Position numbers and translations under genes: made by a program. A stretch of 64,000 nucleotides of DNA from Aricia agestis (Eukaryota; Arthropoda; Insecta; Lepidoptera; Lycaenidae), in the NCBI RefSeq assembly GCF_905147365.1, contig NC_056423.1:12256501-12320500 (forward strand), read 5' to 3'. Under the pieces are notes generated by a model. It saw only the letters and a program-made list of their open reading frames with translations. It had not been told where the DNA came from and searched no databases. Positions 19,656-30,880 of this stretch are shown here, one piece after another (within the stretch, counting starts at the first letter, position 1; each line of letters starts with the position of its first letter).

Positions 19656-20256
19656 TCTAATCTCTCGATTGGCTAACGCGAAAACCAATAAAAAACGTTG
19701 TTGAACAGATAAACTACAGACAAAAAACTGAAGTCTGTCATAAATACTTTTGTAAACATGCAGGGGTTCGCAACATTTTTTTCTGGTAGGAAAAAAATTA
19801 AAATGGTAAATATTTTTATTTCTAAATAGGTTTAAAACACTTTTTGAGGTCTACCACTGGTTCCACTGGTGCATTTACTATCACCAAACCATGATGATGA
19901 AGTAGAAATCCTGAGAAAGTGGCCAGTGCACCGGTCCTACTAATTGGCTAGTTCTAGACGAGTGGGCGATTAGGTCTAGTGCATCTATTGAGTACTAAAT
20001 GTAGCCTTGGTTTAAGAAAATAGAGGCACATCCTCTGGTGTTTTTTTCGTTTTTTTAGCAAAAACTGCGATTTATACTAACCTTCGTGCTAATACTTACG
20101 GTCGCATTCAGAGGGTTTAATTTAGCTTTTAATGAATATTTTAGATAAACTCCATACATTTACAAACTCTTCACCGAATTATTAAAGTTATTAAATAATA
20201 ATTAATGTCTGTGAAAGTAGCTGTGAATGAATAGTTTTATGTGTCAACATTTCCCT

Positions 20257-20362
20257 TATAAAATAAGGGGAAAAACGAGCAAATAGTTCACCTGATGGAA
20301 AGCAACTACTGTCGCATTTGGACACTCGCAACATTAGAAGAGCTGCAGGTGCGTTGCCGGCA
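20257..20362 (-). mobile_element. CR1-like LINE / SINE tail fragment
   Basis: Reads AATAAGGGGAAAAACGAGCA, CACCTGATGGAAAGCAACTA and GAGCTGCAGGTGCGTTGCCGG, then stops. Only the shared LINE tail is present. Confidence 0.65.
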
Positions 20363-20523
20363 CAACATTTATGTAAACCACATAAAAAAATGGTGGATTT
20401 AATCTCCTCCTTTTTGGAAGTTAGTTAAAATGTAAACAAGAATTCCGATTCTGCGGATATTGAAAAAACAAAGTAACAAAGTCTTACACTGTCAAACGTA
20501 GATAAACCTTAATATGTCTGCTA

Positions 20524-20600
20524 TTCCCGGATATATCCGGCTATATCCGGTTATCCGGCGCAAATCCGGCCCAGTTATGGCGGCCATGTTGTGACGTCAC
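20524..20600. promoter_or_regulatory. Clustered ATCCGG motifs beside a CRE-like palindrome
   Basis: Four to five copies of (T)ATCCGG occur within about 45 bp. They are followed by ATGGCGGCCATGTTG and the palindrome TGACGTCA (about 20,592-20,599), which matches the CREB/ATF consensus. No transcript start is evident. It may instead be part of an unrecognised repeat. Confidence 0.25.
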
Positions 20601-22030
20601 GGTTTATTGGCGAAGGCTCAGCGCCCGCTGTTTTATGTGAAAACAATGTGGACAAAAGTAAATTATTACTTTTTTGTTGTGAATAAAAAGAAAATGCTTA
20701 AATAAAGTTAGAGAGATATACAATTGCAAAAACACAAAATACTTATGGAGCTAATACAAAGAGCAAAACCCAAATTCTCTTATTGGAGAAGCGGCCGAAG
20801 TCAGTAATTAAAAGATTTCTTTACTATAATAAAGTCTGACAAAAAATGTTGGGAGTTTATGACAAAACCTCCTTTTTTAAATTAAAATTATTGTTGTTCC
20901 TTCAAATTCAACCTTACTTTACCTTTTACCATTCGAAACCATTTTAAGCTAAATTTCTTGTGCAAAAGTAAGAAAAAAGGAAAAAAAAAAACAGAAAAAA
21001 CCCGCTCTAGATCGGTCAATATCCTGGCTAATTTGCCGGACCAGTTTGTGCATAACTAACGAGGACCAGGACCACGTGTTCCGAATAATTATTTTTAATG
21101 TAACTGGTTTAGCTGCCCTGGATTTCATTATTATAATCAGCTTTAAGATTCTTTATTATGAGGACGTATGATTTTTGCGTTAAGTTTAGTCACAATTTTA
21201 ATTTAATGACGATTTTGATATAAACGCCATATCTTATATCTTTAAACGAGCAATTCTTGCATATATATATAATATATATATAATTGGAATCTCGGAATCG
21301 GCTCCAACGATTTTCATGAAATTTAGTTTAAAGGGGGATTCGGGGGCGATAAATCGATCTAGCTAGGAATCATTTTTAGAAAATGTCATTTAATTCGTGT
21401 TTTATGGAATACCGCGCAAAGCTCGGTCAAATAGCTAGTAAGGCATTAAGTCCACCTTTGTACTTGTATGTGCATAAAGTTTTCAATAAATAAAAAATAA
21501 AATAAACGCCATACCCTCCATCTGTCACGAACTGTCGAACCATTTTCGAAAATGTATCGAATTGCTCTTAGGGTGAGACGCCCATTTTGGGCGCTTGACA
21601 GACGAGCTAATATTATAATTTCTGTCAAACTCGTCGTTTAATTACATTGAAATAGTCTGTAGATTTGTTTATTATATGATTAATCTTTTAACGTTTGCTT
21701 TGATACCCTACACGCCCCCAAAAAAATTCATTTTGCATTCATTTTAATATAATATTTTAACTCAAATTCCACAAAGACACTTCTGATTGGGATCAGGCGT
21801 TACAAACCTTTTGTACGGACGTGACATTTGGGAAATGTCAAAATGATATGGCAACAGTTTCACAAGCGTGCGGGCGCGAGTCACGTGACACGTCCCGCTA
21901 AATGTGCCGTATGTTGGAAATTACATGGGACATGACTTTATCTATTCCACGAGATGTATTCAAATGTAATTTTGCTAGTTTGTAACTTAATAACGATTTG
22001 CGAATAGTAGTCATTAAGGAACATACGATA
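20601..22030. other. Intronic sequence without recognised features
   Basis: AT-rich; includes a short TATATATATATAATATATATA stretch near 21,261-21,283 and a degraded Helitron-like phrase (AATCGGCTCCAACGATTTTCATG). No exon seen. Confidence 0.45.
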
Positions 22031-22231
22031 TTCATGCTAATATTATAAATGCGAAAGTGTGTATGTCTGTTACGTCTTCACGACCAAACCGCTGAACCGA
22101 TTTTGCTGAAGTTTGGTATGGAGATACTTTGAGTCGCGGGAAAGGACATAGGATACTTTTCGTCCCGGAAAATGTACGGTTTCCGCGCAATGAACGAGTT
22201 TTGGCGCAACGGAGTTGCGGGTGTAATCTAG
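22031..22231 (+). mobile_element. Helitron-like CTAG family, complete copy
   Basis: About 200 bp uninterrupted: CATGCTAATATTATAAATGC, GAAAGTGTGTATGTCTGTTA, CCGCTGAACCGATTTTGCTG, GGACATAGGATACTTTTCG, GGCGCAACGGAGTTGCGG and an AATCTAGT end. A useful reference for reading the interrupted copies. Confidence 0.7.
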
Positions 22232-22450
22232 TAAAAAATATAACACAGCATCGTTATCATACCTACCGCATTCAAGTGAGTTAATGATTAATTAACTTTA
22301 ATTAAAGATAAATGACAGAAATTTCATACTTTATTTCTACCTACTTATTACATTTAATGTTAAAGAGATTGAACGCGCTAATTCATAAACTACTGGATCA
22401 ATTTTTATGTGATTTGGCACAAATATAGAGTCGATTACGGGGAAGGATAT

Positions 22451-22626
22451 ACAGGATGTAAGTAACAAAAATAAGTGATAATACTTTAGGGTGTGTACGT
22501 GTTCCTTGTAGAGAGTTCACTGTGAAAGTAGCAGCGCTAAAAGACCAAAATTTTTTTTTCACTTTTGTATGGGGAAACTCGTGACGCTCGGGCCCTTCCC
22601 AGTTCCCATACAAAAGTGAAAAAAAC
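22451..22626. mobile_element. GTGTAAC fold-back MITE, copy 2 (half)
   Basis: Left end ACAGGATGTAAGTAACAAAA, TTTAGGGTGTGTACGTGTTC, AGAGAGTTCACTGTGAAAGT and TTTTTTTTCACTTTTGTATG, then the centre. It is cut just after the start of the mirror arm. Confidence 0.65.
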
Positions 22627-22798
22627 GGTCTACGGTCCCGCGAAGTTCCTTAATTACGCGGACGACGCCACGTGGAAGATGTAGTGCTAGCTGCCGCACT
22701 TAGAGATATTTAATTATGATTATCCCTCAATTTAATGAAGAGTTTGACAGCTAATGTATGAGGCTTATGTCAAAATTTCAAATTAATTACATTTAAGA

Positions 22799-23171
22799 GT
22801 GGATTGCACTAACTTACTTTAACTATAACTGTAATTTTAACTACAATGCAGAACGTCAAATCGTTGGTTAAAGCAGAGACCAGCCATACAGTTAAAGTAA
22901 AAAACGGACGCCATATTTATCCATAACCTTTATCTCGACAAGACTTTGAATGAACGTCGCGAAAAAGGAACTAACGCTGTCATCATACAAAACGCCATTT
23001 TTGACATTTCTCTTTTACCAGCAGCGCCACGGCCCCCGCCCACGTTCATTTCAAGCCTTGTCGGACTAGCTCTCATCTGTCAAATTCTGTGGTCAAAGTT
23101 AAGGTTAGAGTTTAAGTTAGACTTAACTATAAGCATAACTTTAACTTTAACCACGCCTCTGGTGCCCACCC
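22799..23171. mobile_element. TTTAACTATAAC MITE with a nested MITE
   Basis: Left part TTGCACTAACTTACTTTAACT .. GACGCCATATTTATCCATAA; right part AGTTAAGGTTAGAGTTTAAG .. CTTTAACCACGCCTCTGGTGC. The block 22,934-23,064 between them is a different fold-back. Confidence 0.6.
22934..23064. mobile_element. GACAAG fold-back MITE, intact copy
   Basis: Ends CTCGACAAGACTTTGAATGA and TTCATTTCAAGCCTTGTCGG are inverted; the middle carries GGAACTAACGCTGTCATCAT and GGCCCCCGCCCACGT. A second copy at 47,385-47,756 is interrupted by a hAT-like element. Confidence 0.65.
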
Positions 23172-23649
23172 TAAGTAATTAATGTTCCACTCTGAGTGCG
23201 GCAGTTAATAACATAGTTTGGTACACCAAAAATACCGACGAAGATTGTACAATAAACACTGTAAAGTAAAAGTGTGTTAAATAAAGTCATAGCATAAATT
23301 ATTAATCATGCTAAAACATTCCCAAGTCGCCGAAGCCACAAAACGTGTCCGACGCGTCCGGCGTCTCGCGAGGAATCCGCAATAAAACTATTATCCTTGA
23401 GAAGAATCCCAAGGTTTAGCATTCCTGGATTACTTAAAACTTCATTATGTATCTTATTAACTGGATGGTAGAGTTTAAAATACGTTGAGAGGTAATATTT
23501 GTGTTTTTTTTTTGATAGTAAGAAATAATTAACCTAATGGCACCCTTTGAAATCGAAGCATAGTAAAAGTATGATATCAAAAGTTAAAACGTAGTGTAAA
23601 TATAACGTGACTTTTCTAATATATATCAGTCAAGGACAAGAAATTCCAT

Positions 23650-23988
23650 ACGTGGGAGAGCCATGCTTCGGCACAAATGGGCCGGCTCGACCGGATAAAT
23701 ACCACGTTCTCACAGAAAACCGGCGTGAAACAGCGCTTGCGCTGTGTTTCGCCGAGTGAGTGAGTTTACCGGAGGCCCAATCCCCTAACCCCTACCCAAT
23801 TCCCTTCCCTACCCTCAACTTTTCCCTTCCCTTCCCTTCCCTACCCTCCCCTATTACCCTATTCCCTTAAAAGGCCGGCAACGCACTTGCAGCTCTTCTG
23901 ATGCTGCGAGTGTCCATGGGCGACGGAAGTTGCTTTCCATCAGGTGACCCGTTTGCTCGTTTGCCCCCTTATTTCATAAAAAAAAAGA
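23650..23988 (+). mobile_element. SINE with LINE-derived tail, plus orientation, complete
   Basis: A clear reference copy: head ACGTGGGAGAGCCATGC, GGGCCGGCTCGACCGG, ACAGAAAACCGGCGTGAAAC, AGCGCTTGCGCTG, GAGTGAGTGAG, a (CCCTTCC)n pyrimidine run, AAAAGGCCGGCAACGCA, CATCAGGTGACCCGTTTGC and a poly(A) end. I see no convincing target duplication. Confidence 0.9.
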
Positions 23989-24608
23989 ATACCTTGGCTT
24001 AAATATGCAGTTAAGGCAAATATTTTTACAAGTAAAAAGTTCTGTACACATGCTTGTACATAGTTGTTTTTAGTTGAATAATATTCTTACGTACCTACCA
24101 GTCATCTAGTAATTAAATCTAGTACTTAAAAAGGTAGTTAGTACTTACTACTGTTGTTAGCACTTAGTACATAGATATAGTATAATACTTATGATAACCG
24201 TCTCTCGTTCTTACCTGGAACAAAAAAACATTTCAATTAGTTCAAAATAAAATAAAAGTAAAATAAGCATTTCATGCTCCTTGGAAACTATTTCTTTTGA
24301 ACTCAAAATTGTTTCGACTTGTTTCGAAACTCAAATAAGCAAAAGAAATTAACAACTTTCATAAAACACACAAGTTTCATTTAAAAGTTTAAATATAAAA
24401 TTTTAGCATTTCTGATTAAGTTTTATATTCAGCAATAAGTATATATATAATAACCTTTCAGCAATTTTTTTTTTCAATTCTTTTATAGTTAAATGAAAAA
24501 AATACGTTAAATTAATGAGCGGCTATAATGCAATTTATGCTACAAATAAAAATTTCACGTATTAATCGTAAGAATAAAATATAATAAAACATTTTTGTGT
24601 ATAAAATA

Positions 24609-24822
24609 GGGTAAATGACTAGTAGATTTGACAGTACTAGTCATTGGAAAAAGCACAAAAACACCATATTTATTAATGTTGCTTTAAAAACTGACTGTTT
24701 TTCTTTAAAAACAGGAGTTCTTTTACTTTAAAAACAGAAAATTTTTAAAGCAACATTAATAAATATGGTGTTTTTGTGCTTTTTCCAATGACTGGTACTG
24801 TCCAATCTACTGGTCATTTACC
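24609..24822. mobile_element. Fold-back element with about 90-bp arms
   Basis: Arms GGTAAATGACTAGTAGATTTG, CATTGGAAAAAGCACAAAAA, CACCATATTTATTAATGTTG and CTTTAAAAA recur in mirror order to GTCATTTACC. The loop is made of CTTTAAAAACAG repeats. No coding capacity; one copy in the window. Confidence 0.75.
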
Positions 24823-25004
24823 TGAGTATAAAAATGTTTTCTCTAAAAAAGTTTACGTTGAATCTATCGTATACCTAAGCAAAATCAATTGATTGCTATT
24901 TGCTACGTATTCCCAAAAATATTGCCATAAAAAGGGCATTTGAAATACCGCGAACTTAATTGTCTTCTGAATATTAATTCTTTGTGCCAAAATTAATTTA
25001 TCGC

Positions 25005-25160
25005 GGGGAACCCTACATTTTTCCGACATAAAAAGAATCTTATATCCTTTCCCGATACTCGACGTATCTCCATACCAAATTTCAACAAAATCGATTTAGC
25101 GGTTTGGGCGTTAAAGGACTCAGACCGGCAGACACATTTTCGCATTCATAATATTACTAG
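25005..25160 (-). mobile_element. Helitron-like CTAG family, partial
   Basis: GCGGGGAACCCTACATTTTT, ATCCTTTCCCGATACTCG, CCAAATTTCAACAAAATCG and TTTTCGCATTCATAATATTA follow the family order on the minus strand. Confidence 0.55.
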
Positions 25161-25505
25161 CTGTCCCGGCAAACGTTTCTTTGCCATATAAAATATTTCG
25201 CCCATATTATTTTATTTAAGTGACTAAATAAGTATGTCACCATGGCAACGTCCCTCGCTATCCCGTCGCACAAACAATGGTCAGAGTAGACAGAGTGCAA
25301 TGGTCGCCGTCAGTCTCGAGTTGTAATAATTTACTATTATTTATTCAACAAATGCACTTATCAATATAAAAAGTACCCAGTAGCCGATTCTCAGACCTAC
25401 ATAAAAACTTTTCAAAGTCCTTCCTTACATGACATGGTAAAGTTGCCGGTCTACCATGAGCGGTTTTAAAAACGTAAAGAAGTAACAAACAGACAAACAC
25501 ACAAT
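25157..25505 (-). mobile_element. CTAG-ending Helitron-like element, subfamily with CCCGGCAAAC end
   Basis: Starts CTAGCTGTCCCGGCAAACG, continues with GCCATATAAAATATTTCGCC and GTCACCATGGCAACGTCC, and closes with AGAAGTAACAAACAGACAAA. Its left edge abuts the previous element. Confidence 0.5.
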
Positions 25506-26052
25506 GTTAATACATAACATAGAATATATTAGCTAAGCAATATTAAATTAGGTGTAACTTATAGGAAACTGTTAGATTTTAGAATATTGGTCTAACAACG
25601 GCTGTTACTCCGAGATAAGCGTCGTTCCAGCCGTGACAACGTAAACTACGGCACGCAAAATTGAATACACCGTAGATATTACGTTGGCGATATTAACTAC
25701 GTGATGATGGATTACTACGATTGCAATCTGCCCAATCTACGTCGATCTTGGACAGTCGCAACATAATAGATGAACATGCACAAATCATCATGTTATTAAA
25801 TTATAATTTCTACGCCGTTTCCCGTCGTTACATTTTCATTTGTGCTAAAACTCCGGAGCGCAATCTCATTTTTTTAACCTCTGAACAAAACACAAATACG
25901 ACATGTCTGTTTGTGTGTGTGTGCGTGTGTATATGTCTGTTCGTGGCATTGTAGCATTGAAACGAGTGAGCCGATTTTTATCTAGTTTGTTTTGCTCTAA
26001 ATCTGAAAATAAAATAAAGTGTTCTTAGCTCAGCCCGCTTACTACTTTTAAA

Positions 26053-26523
26053 GATTTCTTTTTTAAGGGTTCCGTAACCAAAAGGTAAAACCGGGACCCT
26101 ATTACTAAGACTTCGATGTCTGTCTGTCCGTTTGTCTGTCACCAGGCTGTATCTCAAGAACGGCTATAGCTAGATTTCTGAAATGTTCACAGATTGTGTA
26201 TATCTGTTGCCGCTCGCGCTATAACAACAAATACTAAAAACAAAATAAATTAAATATTTAAGGGAGGCTCCTATACGACACACGTATTTTTTTTTTTGCT
26301 ATTTTTTGCTCGATATCAATAATGGCAATAGGTAGATAGGCACTTGAAATGTTCACAAAATACTCAGTTGTATTTATAATTTAATAATTAATAATAATAT
26401 TTAAATAAAATAAACGATTTAGGGGGACTCCCATACAAAAAACACATTTTTTACTTATTTTGGCTCTGTAATGGTAAGGAACCCTTCGTGCGCGAGTCCA
26501 ACTCGCACTTGGCTGATTTTTTA
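26053..26523 (+). mobile_element. GGTTCCGTA repeat family, copy 1
   Basis: Begins AAGGGTTCCGTAACCAAAAG, GGACCCTATTACTAAGACT and a GTCTGTCCGTTTGTCTG microsatellite, then a TAACAACAAATACTAAAAAC block, and ends CGTGCGCGAGTCCAACTCGC ACTTGG. A second copy of similar length lies at 45,952-46,440 in the same orientation. I cannot assign it to a class. Confidence 0.6.
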
Positions 26524-26529
26524 TATAAT

Positions 26530-27882
26530 ATATCTATACTTTTTTAAATAAATAGTGAACATAATATACTTTGTTCTGTCCCAACTGGCAGCCCGATCGA
26601 TACCCAGTAGCACAATATTTCTCCATCTACCCTCGCTCGTTATAATGATGATGCAGCCTAGTGCTTTCGCAGGAGTGCTTCTGTGGTGCAAGGCACAGGC
26701 TTATCACCTATAGAACTTAAAATTCAGCAAAGGAATCCACAAAAAATAACAGCATTTGTTTTGTAAGAAATAAATAAATTAATAATATTAATTATAGAAA
26801 TATACTTTAATTCTATTAATAATAGAAAAGTATATCGACAATTTTTTTACTCATTTTTGAACAAAAATTTGATATTTTTTCGTCATTCTCTAATGTTATA
26901 ATGACGTGTGCTTTAATCGCATTGTTTTTACATAAATTCCAACAAAAATCTTCAGAATAACTATTTTTTTCATTTTCTAACATTATAAGTACTTAATTAA
27001 TGTATTTTTAGTACAATATCATATTGTTATTTTGTGTTGTGTAATTTTTATTATCTATGCTTTAGGAAACACCCTGGTCCCTGGACATTGATTTAACTCC
27101 AAGTAATTAGTATAATATAATTTTTTAAGTTTTTTTTAAGTTTTCCGTAACGTTAACTTTGCAACGAAGACAAAGTCGTTTTTAAGGTGGATCCAACAAA
27201 CTCTAAAGGGGAAAAAACACTATTTAAGTCAAGGTCTTTAATTATTTTTAAATGTTACAAAAATAAATCTCGCGTAAAAAATAGGACAAGCCACAAGCCT
27301 CTCGCTGTATTCTGTAACTTGCACCACCGCCGCCATTCCGCGAGAAAAACAAATAAAATGGAATGCAATTACGGCCGCCATCATCGCCGCGTCAACCGTA
27401 CACAGATTCTCTTGTTTAATACAATATTGATGCAGCTTCGATCCAGCTTCGTTCCTTGTTCGATGTAGTTTAACTAAATCACTTTATAGTAGAGGAGGGG
27501 AGGGTGCTATTTTTGTAGTCACTCGAGCGTCATGGAGACCTAGTAGGTTTTGTACATTAGGTAAAGCTGATAAAAAAATTATAAGAGTGTTTTTTTTGCG
27601 GTGGGTTCAGAAACTGCAGCCAATTTAAAGTTTTGAAAAAAAATATACATATATTCAGAAAATTGCTTATTTAGGTAAATTATAAATATATTTGAGACAA
27701 CAAGAACTAAATCATTTAGTTTAGAGCAAAATAAAATATCTGCGAAGCTTAGTTAAGAAAATATGAAGCTTTATTTTTTATATTTTAAAACGTCCCTACA
27801 GGCTCACCTAACCTTTGAATCGTCAGTGCTTTATATGGAAGCTTCTTTGGGGTATACTAAACATCATAAATATCAATATCAA
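26530..27882. other. Intronic sequence without recognised features
   Basis: Mostly AT-rich. A GC-richer patch at 27,280-27,450 (CACCACCGCCGCCATTCC, TTACGGCCGCCATCATCG) has an open frame but no recognisable domain or consistent splice boundary. Confidence 0.4.
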
Positions 27883-28104
27883 CATAGTAAAAGGAGGGGA
27901 AGTAAGTTATCTTCATACAAAGGCACCGCGCGCGGCTTGTATGTGTGCGCCATAGTAAAAATCTCGGCGGTACCAGCCTTATAAAACTGGCCGAGATTTT
28001 GTTGTGTGCCGTACGTGGCGACGCATTGATACTATGGCGCACACATACAAGCCGCGCGCGGTGCCTTTGTATGAAGATAACTTACTTCCCCTCCTTTTAC
28101 TATG
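27883..28104. mobile_element. Fold-back MITE with TA flanks
   Basis: Near-perfect arms of about 70 bp: TAGTAAAAGGAGGGGAAGTA, GTTATCTTCATACAAAGGCA and CCGCGCGCGGCTTGTATGTG, mirrored to end CTCCTTTTACTATG. The centre has a further small palindrome (AATCTCGGC / GCCGAGATT). High arm identity suggests a young insertion. Confidence 0.8.
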
Positions 28105-28120
28105 ACATCACACTCGATAT

Positions 28121-28336
28121 CCATACTAATATTATAAATGCGAAAGTGTGTCTGTCTGTCTGTCTGTTACTTCTTCACGGCCAAGCCGCTGAACCGATTT
28201 TGCTGAAACTTGGTATGGGGAAATTTTGCTGAAACTTGGTATGGGGAAAGGACATAGGCTACTTTTTATCCCGGAAAAATGTACGGTTCCGTCGTGATAA
28301 ACGATTTGGCGTAACGGAGTTGCGGGCGTCATCTTG
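28121..28336 (+). mobile_element. Helitron-like CTAG family with an internal 25-bp duplication
   Basis: Starts CCATACTAATATTATAAATG with a (TGTC)n run, and ends GGAGTTGCGGGCGTCATCTTG. The phrase TTTTGCTGAAACTTGGTATG occurs twice in tandem (28,195-28,244), so this copy carries a small local duplication. Confidence 0.65.
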
Positions 28337-28619
28337 TATGTACTAAATCAAACGAGGAACGAAGCACTACATTATCCAAATCGGGTTAAGTACCTACTCT
28401 GATGGCAACATTTTTTTGATTCCATACTTCCGTCTGTCCGTCCGTTGTGATTCTTTTTCCTTAAGGGTTGGTTGCAAACGATGAAACAGATCGCCCGATT
28501 AAATATTACCCTCGTTTTGAACCTGATGTAATGAAGCCCAACAGGTGCATTTCCAGTTTTACCACAGTATTAAATACAGCCTATCTCCATAGACCGGTCA
28601 TGTGTATTAGCTATATTGA

Positions 28620-28750
28620 GTTAGGTTGGCTCCTTAGTCCTTTCCCAGGACCTAAAGTATCTCCATTCTCAGCAAAATCGGTTGAGCGGTTTAGGCGCGA
28701 ACAGACAGACAAATAGACAAACAAACACACTTTTCGAATAATGTTAGTAG
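28620..28750 (-). mobile_element. Helitron-like CTAG family, partial
   Basis: CTTAGTCCTTTCCCAGGAC, TAAAGTATCTCCATTCTCAG, ATCGGTTGAGCGGTTTAGG and a GACAGACAAATAGACAAAC run. No end is intact. Confidence 0.45.
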
Positions 28751-29345
28751 GTACTTAGTATGGAATATGGATGAATCAAATACCAAATATTTAAGAAAAA
28801 TCCCTTCTGAAGGCCTTTTTAGCCCACATTAATCGGCCCTCAAGTAACAACACATTTTCTTTCATCTCTGGCCCTTTTTAAACCTTCTGTGGGAACTGTA
28901 AGTTGAGAACATCCGCTCCAAGGGCTAACGTGATTCGATATCCATGACACCTGATGGCCAAGTGATACTAGATTTAATATCGATATAAGGGCTATCAATT
29001 ATTACAGGAACTGACAAACACTGTCCCGACTTTTTGAAATAAGTTATTATAATCTGGAACATAATAATTATTTAAAAACATAGTTAACCAGTCAATAATT
29101 CTAAAAGCCACTTCGATTTGAACTTGTTATGTATTCTGATTATTATTATGATGATTGTTAGATTTGAACACACGAATTTTTTTATCAAAATCGGTCCAGC
29201 AGTTAATGCAGAACATTCAGCTTAACCAGTTTAATAGTAAATTAAGGTCACCGATAATAATTAATCAGTCAAATATCTGATATAGATGAGTCGCAAGTGC
29301 TTACCCATACTAATATCGCATCTGTCTGCTTGTCTGTTACCTGGT

Positions 29346-30112
29346 TTAAGGTTACGCCGCGTTAAAGTAAAAAATAGTTTTGGATATTTTGTAGATCGCT
29401 TGTTTTCTATGAGAGGCCGGGCCGGCTTCTCATAGAAAACAAGAAATGGAACAGCAAGAAATGAAAAAGGGCGTAAGCGACAAAATGGTTTTTGTCGCGT
29501 AATTTAAAAACCATAAATAAGTATATTTCATACAAGCTATGGGCAAATTATAGTGCATGATCTAATCTGTATACAAATTTTGGAAGCTTAAATCATGCTC
29601 CTCTGTTGGCAAAATTAGAATCCCGAAAAAAAAGAAAAAAATAGAAATTGATGAGTGGCAGTCTTCCACAGTGCGTTTTTCGCGTAATTTTCTGCCGCGC
29701 ACTATAAAACTCTGAAATGAACTGTCACCAGCAGTATTTCCGAACTATACGACCTGCAAACCTTCAAGAAAAGAGCGTATTCCCTCTTAAAAGGCCGGCA
29801 ACGCACCTGCAGCTCTTCTGATGTTGCGAGTGTCCATGGGCGACGTAGTTGCTTACCATCAGGAGACCCGTCTGCTAGTTTGCCCCCTTATTTAATAAAT
29901 AAAATAAAAAAAAAACCCTGTTTTTATAGTGGTCTTTTTGATTAATTCATCTGTGTTATAAAAGTTGACCAATCGTGTTATAGTATATTATTAATTATCG
30001 GTAATTCGAAGACAAAGATGAACCTGATGAATACTGACAATGAACTGTAATTTCTTAGCTTTAGTCATTGCTGAGAAAAATCGACATCGCTACAGCCAAA
30101 TTATCAAAACGT
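29346..30112. mobile_element. Repeat family E, copy 2, interrupted by a LINE tail
   Basis: Same landmarks as 6,885-7,535: TTAAGGTTACGCCGCGTTAA, GGCGTAAGCGACAAAATGG, ACAAATTTTGGAAGCTTAAA and AAAGTTGACCAATCGTGTTA. The LINE fragment at 29,640-29,918 is inserted after AAAATTAGAATCCC. Confidence 0.6.
29640..29918 (+). pseudogene. 5'-truncated CR1-like LINE: reverse transcriptase C-terminus and 3' end
   Basis: The plus strand encodes LPRTIKLWNELSPAVFPNY, then after a one-base frameshift DLQTFKKRAYSLLKGRQRT and CSSSDVASVHGRR. This is the typical C-terminal end of CR1/Jockey-type reverse transcriptase proteins (..LWN.LP....S...FK...). It runs into TTTGCCCCCTTATTTAATAA and an A-rich tail. The last 140 bp are the same sequence that ends the SINEs here, identifying the LINE family that probably mobilised them. 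Frameshifted and truncated, hence inactive. Confidence 0.7.
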
Positions 30113-30266
30113 GTAAAACTCTGAGCGCTGAACCGATTTCGATCAAGAATGCAGATACTTCTGAGTCCCGGGATCGGATAAAAGATAGTATTCATCCCAG
30201 AAAAATGTACGGTTTACGCACGATAAACTTTCTTTCAAACGGATATTCGGACGTCAAATTCTAGTG
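30113..30266 (+). mobile_element. Helitron-like CTAG family, degraded
   Basis: GTGTAAAACTCTGAGCGCTG, AACCGATTTCGATCAAGAAT, TGAGTCCCGGGATCGGATAA, GAAAAATGTACGGTTTACG and a TTCTAGTG end. No (CAGA)n block. Confidence 0.5.
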
Positions 30267-30741
30267 ATCAATATATTTTATATTCATCTCAAGGGCAGTA
30301 CTCATCGTCTTTCATAACCTTAGTACCCAAAGGAGTGGATAGCTTTGACCTGGATTAGGACTCTAGGGAGATCATTGCCCTTCGCCTAAATATTAAGATG
30401 CTGAAGGTTCTTGTTAAGGCTCTGTTTTTAAACCAATTTCAGAATTTATAACACTGTTGTACCTCAAATTTTGTTTCAATGTAACTGAGAAGGAAAAATT
30501 AAATGTACAAAAATCCTAATATTGGCATTGGCAAAAAATGGAGACAACAAGTAATTATAGGTTAGGACTGCCAACGATGAGGTATGTTACTTTAGTGTAT
30601 TTAACGAGCTTTGGCTCACCACACATTCCCACCACTGTATCTCCTGTGTCACCAGGATCGACAGCGGTATCCAAACTCGAAAACCCTTCGATATGATCTC
30701 AGGGAGCCCGAGGGACAAGCTAAACCTGGAGAGTGTAGGCC

Positions 30742-30880
30742 TACTACGAAACCGTTTTGAGACTCAAACAATTGAATGAGAATGCCGCGTCCTGCTCTAA
30801 CAAACGTGAAATGACGTTGTTAGAGCAGGACGCGGCATTCTCGTACGATTTTATGAGTCTCAAAACGGTTTCGTGGTACG
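30742..30880. mobile_element. Fold-back MITE beside the dystrophin first exon
   Basis: Arms of about 60 bp: TACGAAACCGTTTTGAGACTC and GAGAATGCCGCGTCCTGCTC TAACAA pair with GTTAGAGCAGGACGCGGCAT and GAGTCTCAAAACGGTTTCGT. It ends about 60 bp inside intron 1 from the donor at 30,939, so its hairpin would form in the pre-mRNA near the 5' splice site. Confidence 0.78.

Noticed and set aside
27187..27468. 93-residue plus-strand open frame
   Set aside because: No recognisable domain, no splice context and typical chance length for this composition.
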